Shown here: positions 12,301-27,300 of the stretch, one piece after another
How the letters are laid out: each line of letters opens with the position of its first letter
How positions within the stretch are numbered: position 1 is the first letter of the stretch
Origin: Edolisoma coerulescens
Taxonomy: Eukaryota; Chordata; Aves; Passeriformes; Campephagidae
Assembly (NCBI GenBank): GCA_013397115.1
Contig: VWZW01006249.1
Location: forward strand, 3,942,100 to 4,006,099
Direction of reading: 5' to 3'
Length of the DNA: 64,000 bases
Notes under the pieces: model-generated
Told to the model about the DNA's origin: nothing
What the model saw: only the letters and a program-made list of their open reading frames with translations
The model's database searches: none
Program-made: the position numbers and the translations under genes

Positions 12301-15300
12301 CTCTCGGGGAGCCATTTCACTGAGCACGGAGAACATATCCACAAAGTCATTGAAGCTCAGGCTCCCCTCTCCATCTTCTGAGAAAGACTCCACGATCCTT
12401 TCTTTGAAGGGATTTTCCTGTGAAAGACATATATAGATTGGTATTTGGAAGATAAAAAAACCTGCAGACTCCCTGACAATAGATATTTAATTGCAGGGTT
12501 GGCTCTTTGAAGACAACTTTTTCTTTTTTTTCCCAAAAATGCATCAAAAAATTCACATTTGTATGCTTTAGCAGGAAGTTTCAGCAGTCCTTGCTGCTGC
12601 ATAGTAGCACTTCTGGCCTTTTATTTTCACTGATACATGTCAATGTCCAACCTGTGGTTGTACTGACTAAAAATTCCAGAGATTTAAATGAAATTTAATC
12701 TCCACAGGAGATGATCCTGAGATCATTTCTAGCACCCTAGAATAACACAATATTCTAAACCCATAAACACACAAGCAAGCATAAGAAAAGCTGCTTTATT
12801 ACTCCGAAATCCAAGCCAAATGTTTTTATAGTAAAAACCCAAGATCTTTCTCACAGCTATATAAAACCCCAACAATAATTTGTATCTATAAAACTCTGAA
12901 AATCAGTTCAATTCAGTTGAATATGAACAGAACACAAACATCACTTGGGCTGTGAGCAGCATCTCATCAAAGCATCAAAGATCTTATCTGAAGCCAAGAC
13001 ACTGATTAACATATTGATCCATAAATATAAACAGCTGTGGTGGTGGCATATCAAGTTCACTATTTTTAATATGCATGCAGCATTTTGTTTGGCTTTAAAA
13101 GGAGAAGTAGTGTGAAAGCTCAGAAGCTCAATCATATATCCATTTAATTTATTTTTTTTCCCTGTAAATTTAATTACCTAACAGGTATTCATAAACCATC
13201 CAATTATTTTAAATGAAATTTCAAAAAACAGCTATATTTGAGAGACAAATGACCAGAAAATGTTATTTTTCAGTTTACTTGAGTTCTTTCTTGGTAATTC
13301 ACACATGAACAAAAGCATCTATAGAATACATTTTTGGCATAACTGTGGAGACTAAAAAAATAATGGCCAGGAACAAGGCTGTTTTAGTGGACAGGTGAAG
13401 TAGGGACCACAGAGCTGTAGGCTCAAATGACAGCCCATTAACGTAGTCAATACTAAATACAAATTCTCCTACAGGGTTTGATGACTGAAGGAATTCCACA
13501 ACAGGGAACAGGCCTACAGATTTCAAAGGATAGGAGATTAACGAGTTCACTGTTCAGATGAAGACAAAACCAGGCCAGATGAAATGAAAATAGAATAGAA
13601 AGGAGGGATTCCTGAAAATAAAAAGACAGCAGCCTCAAAAAGCAGCAAGGTCACATCTCTCCAGAGCCTCAGAATGAAAAACAACACCCCAGAACCAGGC
13701 AGATGGCTGAGAGAACCTCACTGTAAAAGGATATGCAGTGATCACTCATGTCTCGTGAATGATGTGTGGGTACAGCAGGTGTGCATCTGTGGGTACTGCT
13801 CTGGTTAAAGTATCTCACTTAAATGCCCGGAAATGTGCCTGGAAATGTTTGTGGAATACACATTTACCTGTTTGTGGGATACACATGTACTTGTTTGTGG
13901 GATACACACACACAGACATGCAGGAAGGACAATTGGTTATATTGTTTCAAACTGCCAGTTTAAAAATAAGCCAAAGTAAGATTCATTTGGGCTGAAATAT
14001 ATGAAAAGGCCCACTTTCTTCCTAAAAGCACACAGAAAAATGGTGTGTTATATGTTTAATATTTGAGAACAGCAAATATCAGAATGGACATCAAAACATG
14101 TTAGAAATTTATTTTTCATTTCGAAAATGCCGTATAGCTTTCTTTGGAACAAACCTGATCAGAAAGAAGTGTCATGGTAACAGTAGTAAACTGACATCTT
14201 AGAGGCAGCATTGGGTAACAAACCAGGAGCACACAGATGCAAATATCCCTATCAGCAGTGAATATCAAGCCCAGGACTTTGTGCATTAGAAAGGCTGGGG
14301 CAGGATCTCACTGACTCAATAAGCATATTGCAGTTGCATATGATGAGTTATTTATTTGGCATGTCAGAGATCTTGAAAATACAGATGAATTAAGAATGAA
14401 TTAAATGGACCTAAGCATACTTCTTAAGTAACTCTTTGCCAAATGGATCTCTAAAACCAAAATGAAAAATAAAATCTTTCCTCATATTGACTTCTTTCCT
14501 TTAACTTTCTCATATTATGTGTCTTCAGGCAGTATATCTGTGGCTTACACAATGGAAAGTATTAGCTTACCTTCACAGATACTTTTCACATCCTTTCTGT
14601 AATTTCATTACCTCTACTCTAAAGAGCACAGATTAGGGTTCCATCATATTTAAAGGAAGAGCCATGGGGGGAAGGGAGAAAAGGGGAAAATGATATTGTT
14701 CTTTTGTAGCTTGCTTTCCCATAAGCAATAATTGTTGAAAAAAGAATCCTTTTAAAACTAGAAACTTACACTTGTCTTAAAAAGCTTTTACTGTACTCTC
14801 ACGATAAAAACGAGAGAGGAGACAGAAACAGTAAAGAATTGCTACAACTGAAAAGCAATTCTGCTGTTTTGCAGATTGATGTTGTTGCTGTAGTGGCTTG
14901 AGAGAATCCTAAATGTGCCATCCATCTTTGGATTGTAAGGAATACTTCTTTTACTCACATAGTCGTGTTTCTATGCATTTTTAAATCTCACACAGCATCT
15001 ATTCCAACATACAGACCTATAACACCTTACAATAAAACACAACCATTCGTTTTCTAACAAACTATTAGAGGTTTCTATTAGAGGGTTTATTCCTGAGATT
15101 GCAGCTAAATCACCTGTTATATTCCCCTGTCCTCTAGTTTCCATCCCAGACTCCAGGAAAGCACTGTGGTGGCCTTTTGCCTTATCGGTTTTGTAGCTTC
15201 AGGAATTAATTTCAAGCATCCAATCCTATTCCCACAAGCTGACTGCATTTTGGAAATAAGAGGTTGCAAGTCAAGTTTGAAGACAGGCCAAGATAATTAG

Positions 15301-18300
15301 GTTGGAGATACTAGAGAGTCAATTACAAAATGCTACTTAATTTTCATATCCACAGAAACACAATGATGATTTTCTCTTTTGTATTTGAATAGAAGTCCCC
15401 ACTGCCTTTAGAGAATATATCTAAAAGCACAAAGCAGTCTGTTTTGCAGACTATTGCAAGTCAGAATCCTTTTGGATGCTTTAATCAGGACTTTTTCAGC
15501 AATGGTAAAAAGCTAACCTTTCTCAAATTTCAGGAGTTGTTAAAAAAAAAAAAAAGACATTAAGTGCTATCAGACAAACATTAATATAAAAATGGCTAAA
15601 TTGTTCATTACCAAAGCTCCATAGGAATGACTGGTGCTTTAGAAGGGAAGCATAATAAGTCCAACAGCAAATTGTTCCTGGAGCAGATAAAAGCAAGTTT
15701 CTTTGCAGGGTTTTTTTCTTAATCTTCTTCTTCCTCAAAATCAGTAAGTTGGGTTTTATGTGTCTATGGTTATATTAATGTCATCAAACTTCTCTGCAGT
15801 GCCTGCAGGGCACTTTTTGAGAAATTCCTGTGGAAACCAAGGCTAAGATAGAGCTAAATTGATATGTTAATGTCTTAACAGCAAAGACCATTTCGTTCTG
15901 TCAGAAAGCAGAAGCATAAGTTCAGCAATGACTCTACTGAAGTCACAACAGCCAAATAACCAACGATTCTGGCTGTATAGAGAATTACTTGAATATTACA
16001 GAACTTAACAGTACATCATGGGAAGATAAGGCATTGCAACAAGAACTGATTCCTAACTGTGACAAGGAACTGCACAGACAATGCTGTGGTTCCTCGGGGA
16101 GGTGTGGGCCTGGGGTTCAATGGAGGAAAACCAGCCCTCACTTATGACACCTGGAGCACACACAGCTGAGATGCTCGGGAAAAAAGGGACCTCAGAGAAG
16201 CAAGGAGAGTGGTCCGAAGGGATTAAACATCCCATCATAACTAGAAACAACTAACAGAATGCAGCCAAGGATGTCGAGATGAGCTGGAGGCAAAGATTGG
16301 CCAGAGCAGGGCTGGGGCTTGGGAAGAATACCACCCTGGTCTCTCAGGTGTCATTTCCCATTACATGGAAAGCTTTGAACCTGAAGACTCATTGAAATCA
16401 CTTCTAAAACCTCATCCTATTAACACTGTAGGAAGTATTTTCATTTTGAAGCCACTCGCATGCATTCATGTTTAACCTTACTAAAAATGGGGTGCTGACA
16501 TTAGTTCTGAAATGTGTGATAGAGTCACTGTTCCCTTTGTGTCCTTCCCATCTCCTGTCTGATTCCTGTGCCTGCTGCCCATCCTGTTTCAGCAGTGGAT
16601 TTATGAACTACCTCACCCCCCCAGTGCAGCTAATGACAAGGCCTGCGAGGATCAATGAAGTTCCTGTGTGAGCCAAAACCCAGAAAGCAGCAGACTGTAA
16701 AGGGAGTGAAACAAAAATGGTTCCACTCCAGGAGCCCTTTGCTGCCCAGCTCCTGAGAGAAGGATTGCTCAGCGCTGCGATACCCACAGGGAGCCCCCAC
16801 GGTGGGGGAAGAGGCAGACAATTTGAGATGTGGGTATGGACACCCACCCACTGCTACCAGTCACAGGGGTCTCTGGCACCAGGTTACATTCCCACCTGCA
16901 GCTCTGTGGAAATGAGAGGGATAATGTGACTGAAAACAGTTTTAATTTGAAAAAATACCACTTTTGCTTTCTCCCTGGTCGCACACTGAACAGCCCATAT
17001 CATGGCTACAGTTTTGCAATATTAATTACTGCAATCTCACAGGTGTCCAGATGCCCCAAAGTTAATTTATTAGACTGGTGTCTGTGTAACCAAGATTGTC
17101 AAAATTAGAGAACAGAGACTGCAATGAAACTGATGGAGTAAAGTAGCTCTGTTAACTTCAGTGTAATGGTAGACCTAATCAACTTAAAGTACCTTTCCCT
17201 TCTTTATTTATTTATTTCTTGTCCCGACTTTCAACTTTTAAGAATCAGGAGTTAGTGAATAATTCATTACCAATTAAAGTGAATGACCATCAGCATTTTT
17301 TTTCCTTGAAACGCAAAAAACCTGGCTCAAAACATTAATGCAGGAGGTAAAGATCTTTCTTTATAGTAGCAGAATCTAATTTAGAAAAGTGCATTATTGA
17401 TTCTATCCGTTTGTCAGAACCTGCAGTGGTATTGAGCTCAACATTGCCAGAAACTAGAAATGTAATGTGTATATGAAAAAAGCCAGGTGCATTGAAATTA
17501 GCACTAATTTTATTAGAATTCAATAGACATTTAGGTCATTTATTTCTATTTTAAGATGTAAATGTTGGCTTTGTCTTCACCTTGATGAAAATTTACCGAA
17601 GAAACAAAACACCATAATGATTTGTTAGGCAGTCTGGTCAAGTTGCAAAGGTTAAAGATTTTTTTTCTTAGTATATGAGCTGGAGTTAGAACTTAGGTTG
17701 CTTCAAAAATAAACTCTTGAGGAAAGACTCTCTCTCCCCCTCACCCCCATCTCCACAGGTGCCCACGAGACGCTTCATGAAAAAGATGGATCCCAGTTTA
17801 TAACAAAGATCCCAGTGATCTTTCAGTGTCAATGCTTTGAAAGAGTTATGGAATAAGACCTAGTCTCCTCTTACTGTGATTTTACCGAAAACAAGCTCAG
17901 TAGCTACTGAAAGCACTTTTCTCTGTGAGCTCCTAGAATTCCTGAAATAAAATGAGTGGTTTGACACCAATATTTCTAAGGTTCTTCCACAGACTCATGA
18001 GACCTGAGAAAGGATTTGTATAAAATTCAACACTGAATTTGTCCTGTTATTTTCATAAAGTCAAGTTCTGTTACCCTGGAGACATCTTCTAAAGCAGGGT
18101 CAGAAAGCCTCATAGACTTGTGGTGCAAGAAGATAGATTATGATCCACTTCATATATGGAAGTCTCTTAGGAAGTCTGTCATTACCACCTAAGTTTGCTA
18201 AGCTAGCAAGATATGCTCCTGTATCTCAATCTAAATATGATCCTGTATAAAATTTCTGTACCTCAGCTTAAGTACCAGACCTTCCATCTCTAAAATTCTC

Positions 18301-21300
18301 ATAGAATGAACTGTTCCTTAAGTGCTCAGTCCTGTATCACTGAAGCCAGAAAGACTCTGTGTGATCATAATTTCTCACTTTCTTTTCTAAGCTTAGCCTG
18401 GATTTGTCACAAAGCAAATCTCAGCCACTTGGAAGTTAAACTCTGAGGAGTCAAAGAGCTGTACCAAAGGATTTCATACTGTGCTATCAAGATCCCAGAG
18501 ATGATAACATAAACCCTAAGGAATACTGATGCCATTAGAAAAAGCATAAACATTTTGCTGAAGCAGCCCATGCTTACGGTGAAAAAGAATTCTAAATTAT
18601 TTCTCAGCTTCTTCAGAAACATAAGCTGTCCATAGGCATCTGCTAAATCAGAGTCTGAAGAATAACTGAAGGATAAAAATTTTTCCAAGGTTTTCTATTG
18701 AATCAAATGCTTGTATGTGTTTAATGCTTCCATTTCTATGAAATGCTGGTCAAACACTTTTTAACAAACATACATTTACAAAACGTTCTTCTTGTTCAAT
18801 AAATTACATAGTCCCAGAATCAAACATACAACAAGTGTGGTATTAAAGGAACAAGGAGTTCCGTGAACTTCAACTTGAAATCTAATTCAAATGTTTTTCA
18901 CTTCATGTTGACTTAGCATTCTCCACAACTGAATTTCTTCTTCTGCCTGTAAAATACCAGGTATTTGAAAAAAAAGACAACACTAAGGAAGAATTTCTAG
19001 ATCATTAAAATTAAGTGACCTTGTATCAATTACAAGGTCTTTATGGCATTGTTCTTAAAAAGCTTAATAATGCTTCATGCAACTATCAGATTGAACACAT
19101 AGTTGTCTCCACATTACAGTAATTTATAGACATCAATTGATTAGCATACATTAAAAATAGACTATGTGACAAAATACAATATAATTCAATTAACTGTTTA
19201 AAAAATAAATGCTAAAAGTCCACATTTGTCCTGTTAAAACCATATTAAATTGTCTAACTGAGAATAAAAACAAATAGTGTCTCAAATTTTTTTGCACTGA
19301 TTGCTTTATACCTACTGCTTCTCTCATTTGCAGTTACATGGACTGTTTCTCCACTTTCTATCATGTAATGTCTCCATGAAAATGAAAACTGCTGATAATT
19401 AGGAAAAATAATATTTATTGTGCTCAGGTAGCTGAGAAAAAAAGGGAAAACCCTTACCTTCTTATTAGCAATATTCTGCACACTGCTAGCAAATTTCCTA
19501 TGAACATGCTGACATAAGAACTTGAGATTTCTAACCAGCTCTTCACACAGACATCCCTGGGGGGGACGTGGCTTCTATGGGGAACATACACAAAGGGTAA
19601 AGATTGCTAAATTTAGTTTTGTTTCCTATTCATTTCCTTTAATATCTACCCCAACCATCTCTGCAAGAAAGACATTCACCTAAATATTTCCCAGTTTCTG
19701 GGGCTGGTTTTGCCCTTGAACAGTAGCAGGAAGGGGAGAGCCTCAGCACGCCACAGCGCTTCTGGATATCAGTCTTGGCAAAAAGTCTGGCAGATGAGCT
19801 ACAGGAGTTAATATACAGTTTGTAAGCAGTCAGAAGTGATACCTTTAGCTCAGGCATGTTTATTATAAGCTGCATAGGTAGTTTAACATCTGGGTCCTTT
19901 GTATAGTCCATGGGCACAACGTTTGGTGCCATTTCATGGTATCGGCCGTGCAACCTGTAAACAAGCAGAAACAAACAGCCAATAACTGATTTTAAATAAC
20001 CAATTCCATTCAGACAATAATCAGATACAAATCTGTCTTGCAGCTCTAGTAGTTGTTTTTAGTGCACAAGTCTGAGCCCACCAAATTCCCATCTTTTTGG
20101 AAAGAAGAGGGCTTTGATGCAGTATGCAGCATAACTGCTACCAGCAGCCACACGTTCCCTGAGGTGTGTAACTGGGCAGTGTTTCACACTGTGTGTATGT
20201 AACATTTAGGCACGTGCACAGAAGGCCTGGACCAAGGCACGTACTATAAAATGCAATTCTTATCATATGTGGAAGTTCAGTCTTACACCTAAATCATAAA
20301 CTGCTTCGGGCAGAAAGTGGTTCCTTTGTCATGTCCTATGTATTATCAGAGTGTATTCTGATCTCTCAGTAGGTCACATGTACTACTTGTATATATCTTA
20401 AAAAGTAAAGTATTTTGTGACTTCTTTTCCTTTTAACAAAAAATCCTGCCTGCTAGGCATACTAACAATTGCATATAGAGATTACCATGTTTTGACAGCA
20501 GAACATAAAGCAGTAATACAGAAAGCAATGCCTCAGCAACCCCTTCATCTTTCCAGCTTTAGCTGCAGCAGCCCTGCAGCCAGCCCCACACCCAACTGAA
20601 TTCCTGTGTGCAAATAAACTCAAAAACTATGAGAAAATAATCTGTTCTCTTATGATTATGACGTGCCACAAAGAACACATGAAATGAAACACAGAAACAC
20701 ATTTTTTCTGCATCATAGGAAACTGATGTCTTCCCCTTGCACAGCAATATTTTGTGCCATACCGGAAATTGGATATCCACTGATCTAAGCACATTTCAGC
20801 TGCTCACCACAGCTCACCCTGACATTTCATAAGTACCATGTAATTCAAGATGCAATAGCCATTTCCCTCTCTGGCAACTGATTTCTCCATTGTAAATACC
20901 AGCTACAAAGATGCTTCTAAATACAACAGAAAAAGCAGCTTAAAAGCATTTAAAAGAAAACAAATATTAAATATTATATTTAAATTTCAAGTCAAATATC
21001 CATCTAAGGGCTACCTTCTTTTTTAAAATCTAGAATACTAAAATGGTGTTCTAGTCTTCAACAAAATTAAGCACTCATTATTGGCAAAACTTGACCATTG
21101 TGGAAAACATTTCGAAATTCAGCAGCTGACAAAAATCCCTGCTTATTTTAACTGCCAAGATTTGCTTCTGTACTTTATCTAATATTAGATTTGTCTCTTT
21201 ATAACATGCAATATTAATGTAAAGTAAACCTGTCACTTCCTGCTGACAGAATTCACTATCTTGTTAATCTATGCATACTGAAGTTCAGCCATACCCCTCA

Positions 21301-24300
21301 GCAGCTGAAAGAAGGATACGGTTCCCAGCTCTAGACCAGACTCTGCCAGAATTGTCTGGAAGGCAGGCACTGGACACAGAAATGTGCAGGTAATTAACTG
21401 CAGATTTGAGGGCAGCTCTCATATCCTGTTTTCCTCCCAGCTAACTCTGCCATTAATTCACCAAACCAGTCAAAGATCTGGAGATGTAAATGCTTTCCAC
21501 CTGAGTGGATTTCACACTAAAGCATCCAAATGAGTCTGTAGGAAGTGACTCTGATCTAAATCCTGCAAACTAAATTACAGCAATAAAATACATCTTCCAC
21601 ATGCTTTTATCTGCAAGGATCCAGCAACTCTATTTGTAATAGCCTTATCATATGGCATGATTAGCATTTATGACAGTGAAAAGGGCCGTAAGATTTCCCT
21701 ATACCCAACATACAGTACGTTGCACTTGCTCCATCCTTTGAAATAAAAAACAAAAAACCCCAACCAACCAAACAGCCACAAAAGACAGTAACACCTTTTC
21801 CCACTGGAAGACCTTTATGCTGGAAGGCTCTTCAGGGACACTCTGTACTGTTTTGTAATAAACTGGATCAAATGCTGGACTTTGTAGAAAAAATAACAGA
21901 CCTGCTTCAGCCTCTTCACAGGATGCCAAGAAAACCACCTGTCACAAGGAACACAGTCCCTTTTGCAGGAATTCCACCAACACTCCCGTTTGGTTGAATA
22001 ACTTATGTTACATTGGGTGAGTACTTACTTTTTGGCAAGGAAACAATGCATGTCTGATCAATTACTCTGTAATACAATGTAAAGCTCAGTAGACATTGGG
22101 GTTATTTACACCCATAATCCTCCTGCCTGTGTGCAATACCTCACTACACCTTGTAGTGTTGTTCACCATGACAAATCCTGTGAGTCAGACTCAGTGAGCA
22201 CTTCCCAAATGCTGCTCTCATTACTGACTGTTCTCTCACATCTCGCAATAACATTAATTACTAACTGCAAACAGAGAAGAAACAAAGCTCTGGTAAAGGC
22301 TGTGATATTTCTCCTGTTTTCGTAGAAGCAGAAGGCTCTTCAGGTGACCTGAACATATCAGAGCAGCTGTGACCTAGAGAAAAGACTTCTTGTCCTTTTA
22401 CTCAGCATGCCCTTCACAAGAAGCATATCTGAAAACAACCTAGAGCTGCTTTCTCTATCTGTTCTAGACACAGAAACATTTATTTCTTGTCAGGGAGGCA
22501 GTGTAAGGTTTTGCAGTGCTGTCTGAACACACACAGATTTGGAAAAGCTGCCATTATCATACAGAGACCATCATGTATATTCAGAAGCCCAAGACCAGCC
22601 TTACTGTCTTTGCAGCAGTAACTACTACAGATCCTGCAGCTGTATTTCCTTTAAAAGATTCCTCTGGATGCATGCAAAAGCATTTTCCCATTCCTGGATG
22701 TGCTCTCTTTGTCAGCAGAATTCCTTATTTACTTTGCATGGAAGTAGGAAAGGAAAAATTGGCAGTGTCTTCTCCACAACAAATGAGAGTGGGAGGGAAT
22801 GTGGTGATGAATTTAATGGCAAATTTCATTTACTGAGGATGCTCTGTCCCCACAGGTACTGGTATATGTGTATGCTTCATGTAAAACATTCAAGGATTAA
22901 GGCTGTGACTCTGTATCACTTTGATTCAGTCTAAACCCAGACTGCTGATCTGCCCTTGCAGAAATTTAAAACCCACCAGCCACTCATGCCCCTTGTATAA
23001 GCACTAACATTGAAGAATGTGCAGTGAGGTTCAGGGATCTGATGTGTTTGAAAATATATAACTTTTCACAGTCAGCTCCTTGAGCTTACTGAAGTAGTTG
23101 CAACAGCAGTGGAAGAAAATGGGGGTTTAATTTTTCTATTAAATTAATCAATAAAGGCAGAACAAGACTTACCCCTGTAGACAGCAGTAGTTTTAAAATC
23201 AACTCAGCTGCCCATCAACCAGTGAAAACAAAAAAAGCTGTGTTCAGAAAAAATCCTCAGTTTTGTCCCCACAGCCTACTTTTGATTGATGCTAACTTAA
23301 ATTCTGCCACTTGGGGTACTTTACACGGCAAAAAAGGTGGGTCAGAGTCTGTTCTCACTTCTCAAGGTTGAAGCATCCTGGAGTCAGCAAGGGTGACACT
23401 GTGGGTATTTGCTGGAGACAGTTTGGGATGTCTCCAAACTTACAACAGAGCCTCCAGCTCTACCTGAATAGATCTGAAAAAAGATATTTCTAAACTTACA
23501 CCCTGCAGCAACCATTTAAGTTCACTATTGAGCTTCAGGAAGAAGTCAGACTGTACCCAAGGTCACCAGGGGGTGTGTTAAAACAAAACAGCTCTTCCTT
23601 GGCTTGGTATACATTCGTCTCTACCATTAAATGTAGTGACAACACATTACAGCTGCCTGGGCTGCCTTTTTAACAGGCACACTGCACGGGAGTGCTGAAA
23701 ACAAAAGACACAAGTTTGCAATGGCTCATTGATTAGAAATAAGTAGAGGCTTTAAAGCGGCCTTTAGAAACTAATAAACGTCTCCCCAGTTTTGGCCCAC
23801 AGCAACAGTCACTTGATTTATGCTGTAAGGGGAAAACATTTTTATTCAGCAATATATCTCCTATTTATTCCTAAATAAAAAGGATGCATTCAAAGACTTG
23901 TACATTACAATCAAGACCATCTCAAAGAGTAAATTCTAGATTGCTCTGCATTGTTCTGCATGCTCAGAAAAGAAATAGCAAAAGGCTTAACTAGAGCAAT
24001 GAAACCAGGCAGTGAGTGCTGATGGACAGTCCCACCAGGGCTTCACAGCAGCTGTGGCATGACCTGACCACACACAGGATGGAATAACCTGTGCCAGCAG
24101 CAGGACCAGAAGTGCTCAGCTGCTGTTCAGCTGCACTTTTGGTTAGTCACCACAATCAGAGCTATGGGCTCCTGTCCAGATGCCAGAGCTGAACAGAACA
24201 GCTGGAGAAGGACTTCCTATAATATACAGAGAAGAAGGAGACCAGGAGGAAAACTGACAAGTCAACCCAAAGCCCTGGAAAGAGGCAGTTCTCAGCAATC

Positions 24301-27300
24301 AGCCCTTCCAAGCACCTGGAGACTGAGATGGCTGGAAGTAAAAGAAGCAACAGCACTGAAGATGGGATTGCACGGAATGCAGGACAGGATGCACAAACGG
24401 GAACTGATTTACAGCCCTTGCTACAGAGGCTGTAGCACTGTACCGATGCAAATCAGTGAACTGCACGTGCTCTCTTGTCCTGCAGTGCTTTAATGGACAG
24501 CTGGGGAACAGGGCCAGACAGACCAAAATCTACAAGTCTGCCACACAGGGAGGAAAAGCTGGTATAGCTCAAAGAGAAGGAGGTTCTTTAATCTGGGCCT
24601 GAGAAACTGAGGAAGGAGGGGCCTTCGGGGCTGTCAGCAACTGATAAAGAAAGTACTTTCAGGGTCTCAGATTTATGCCGTACTTGCACAAACTGTTTTT
24701 GCAACAATAAATGTTAAATGTTGCACGTGGTAACTGAGGCGTAAATCTCTGTGCTGCACCAATTCCTCAGTGAATTATTGCTTCCAAGGACTGTGAGAGG
24801 TTAGAACAGTCTATTAGAGAAGGGGGTCTACCATGTGAAGCTGAAACCAAAATGACAGGAAACATGATACAAGGAAATTCAGACAGAAACTGAAACCACA
24901 ACTCACTAAATTGCCACAGTTCAACAAACAGATAAAGAACAAAGAATAACGAGAAACACAAGCAGGAAGAGTTGAAAGGTGAAGGAATTCTGTTACTGAT
25001 ATGCCTTGTCCCTTTTATGCTTTCCAGTTTAGTTATTTTCATTGTAGCAATAAAATACAATAACTGGACACAGAAATCAGATTTATAAAAAGGCAGCATA
25101 ATAAGATGAGAAAAAGTGGATAGATGAGTCTTCTGCTAGTTTTTAGTTAGCATGTGAAGTATTCAATCATCTTTGCAATGCAAAATGAAGCAGCACAAAT
25201 TAATTCTAAAGAATACCAGATAAATATCCTCCCAAATGATCTGCAGTAATATTAAAAAGAAATTGCAAGAAATATTTTTGGCAGACAATTTGTAATACAT
25301 TTTTTCTAAGTCTGGTCATAGTTAAGAAAGCTCTGACTTTCAATACATGTACTCTACTGTTCCCAGAACTACATGATGCATAGTAAGTATAGATAAAGAC
25401 ACTTTATAATGTTTTTCCTTCCTTGAAGCAGCACTCAAAGTCCTGCTCACAGACCTCTTTTCTGCTGGTGATTCAAAGAACCACAGAATGACTGAGGTTG
25501 CGAGGAACTCCTGGAGATGATCTGGTCCCACCTGCTGCCCACCAAGGGCAGCTGGAGCAGGCTGCCACATCCAGATGGCTTTTGAGTATCTCTGAGGCTG
25601 GAGATTCCACAACCCCTCTGGGCAGCCCGTTCAGTGCTCTGTCACCCTCATAGTGCTTCCCTATGTACAGCCAGAACCTCCTGTGTTTGTCTGTACCCAC
25701 TGCCCCTTTTCCTGGCATGGGCGTCTGTCTCCTTTGCACCCTCCTGATCTCAGCTCTCTCAGCCTTTCCTCATATGAGAGAGTCCTCAGTACTTTATCCA
25801 TCTCAATGGCCCTTTGCCAGACCCTGGAGCAGCTCCTTAATTCTCCTGTACTGGGGAGCCCAGAACTGGACACAGCACACCAGCACTCCAGACTCCATAC
25901 AGATCAACACTGACAGGGATTCTGTCCTCTCACAAGCCTTAGCAAAACAGGTACAGTCTGACTAAAATACAATATAGGAAAAGTTTATCATACAGAAATG
26001 CAGGAACTGCCTAGAAGCCTTTTTTTTTTTCATTCACAGAGGATACAGAAACATTTTTAACAACAAGAATAGTAACATAATTAACAAGAAGATCCACAGT
26101 CACTTCAGAATATATGTTCTTCATGTATGTAGTTTCTTGCCTAAAACTCAGGAAGATTCCCAAGGGAAAGAGTTCCCCTCAACCTCATTCTTTTGGCTGA
26201 TGTTTTTTCCCTCAAAGCTGACAATAGGGCAATTCCCCCTTTCTGCATTCAAAACTTCAAGCTCTTTAAAAGAAAAACAGGAGCTGTGTTCTAACTCCTC
26301 CTTCCATTTGTGTAGCAACTTGCTCCACAGGGAGCTGCATCCCAAGCAGTTTGCTGCATTTGCGCCCTTATAAGGAAGCTTTGCAGACACTTGAAGGAAA
26401 CCACTGCTTAATTCTCTGGCAGATTTCAGATTTAAAATCCAGCATTCAGCTGGATTGGCCGGAAGGGCTCCTCTCACCTCACCTTTCACCCATCAAGAGC
26501 AAGCCAAGAAACAGGCAGAGAAGAGAATGCAACAGAAGAATTAATTTTCTTCTACAAAAAGGTTCAAAGGTTTGCTGACATCCCAGACAGTGCCCAGCTT
26601 GGTCATTTAGTGCCATATTCCCCTGGCCGTTGTCTAATTAGGTTAAGTCAGTCTCAAGTAATACAAATTGAAATTACAAGTTTTGTGCTTTTTGGCTAGG
26701 ACAGACATCCAGGAACACCTGTGTTTGAGTGCTTTTTTGGGTGCCAAACTGTACCAGTCTACTGGGAGAAGCAGAAGCAGATGGGCTGGTGAGCAGATAA
26801 GCATTAATGCTGGAGTAAAAGCTTGTCTGCCAGAAAATCAGATTTGCAAAAACTGAGTAAGAGAAATAATGCCTTATAAGAGACAACTCAACCATTTGTT
26901 CCCATTTACAATCACAAGAGAGGCACGTTATGCAAACAGATTCATTGCTATGACTAAAGTGGTTTTCCAACTTTTCCTCATGTCATTTTTTTCTTTTTAT
27001 TCCTGTTTCTCTCTCCAGGATGTTTTCCAGGATAACAAATATTTTTTGAATGGTGATGCCCAAAACTGGACAGTCTATTCCTATTGAGGTCCCAGTACTG
27101 CTGACTGGAATTCTCCCATTTTATAAACAATGCATTGTAGAAATTAATTTCCCTTTCTTGCAAGAGCATTGCGGGGGAGGTGTTGTTAAAATTATGCTCA
27201 CTTTGCTTAGATCACTAACCCCCCAGCCCATTTTTTTTGATACATTGCATTCTGCATTTGCAAATTTTTCCTCAGTTCTTAGGTGTGTGAATCTCCTTTT

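Noticed and set aside
25473..25965. Several open frames of 70-100 codons on both strands
   Set aside because: All fall within or beside the CR1 fragment and reflect the retroposon rather than a host gene.
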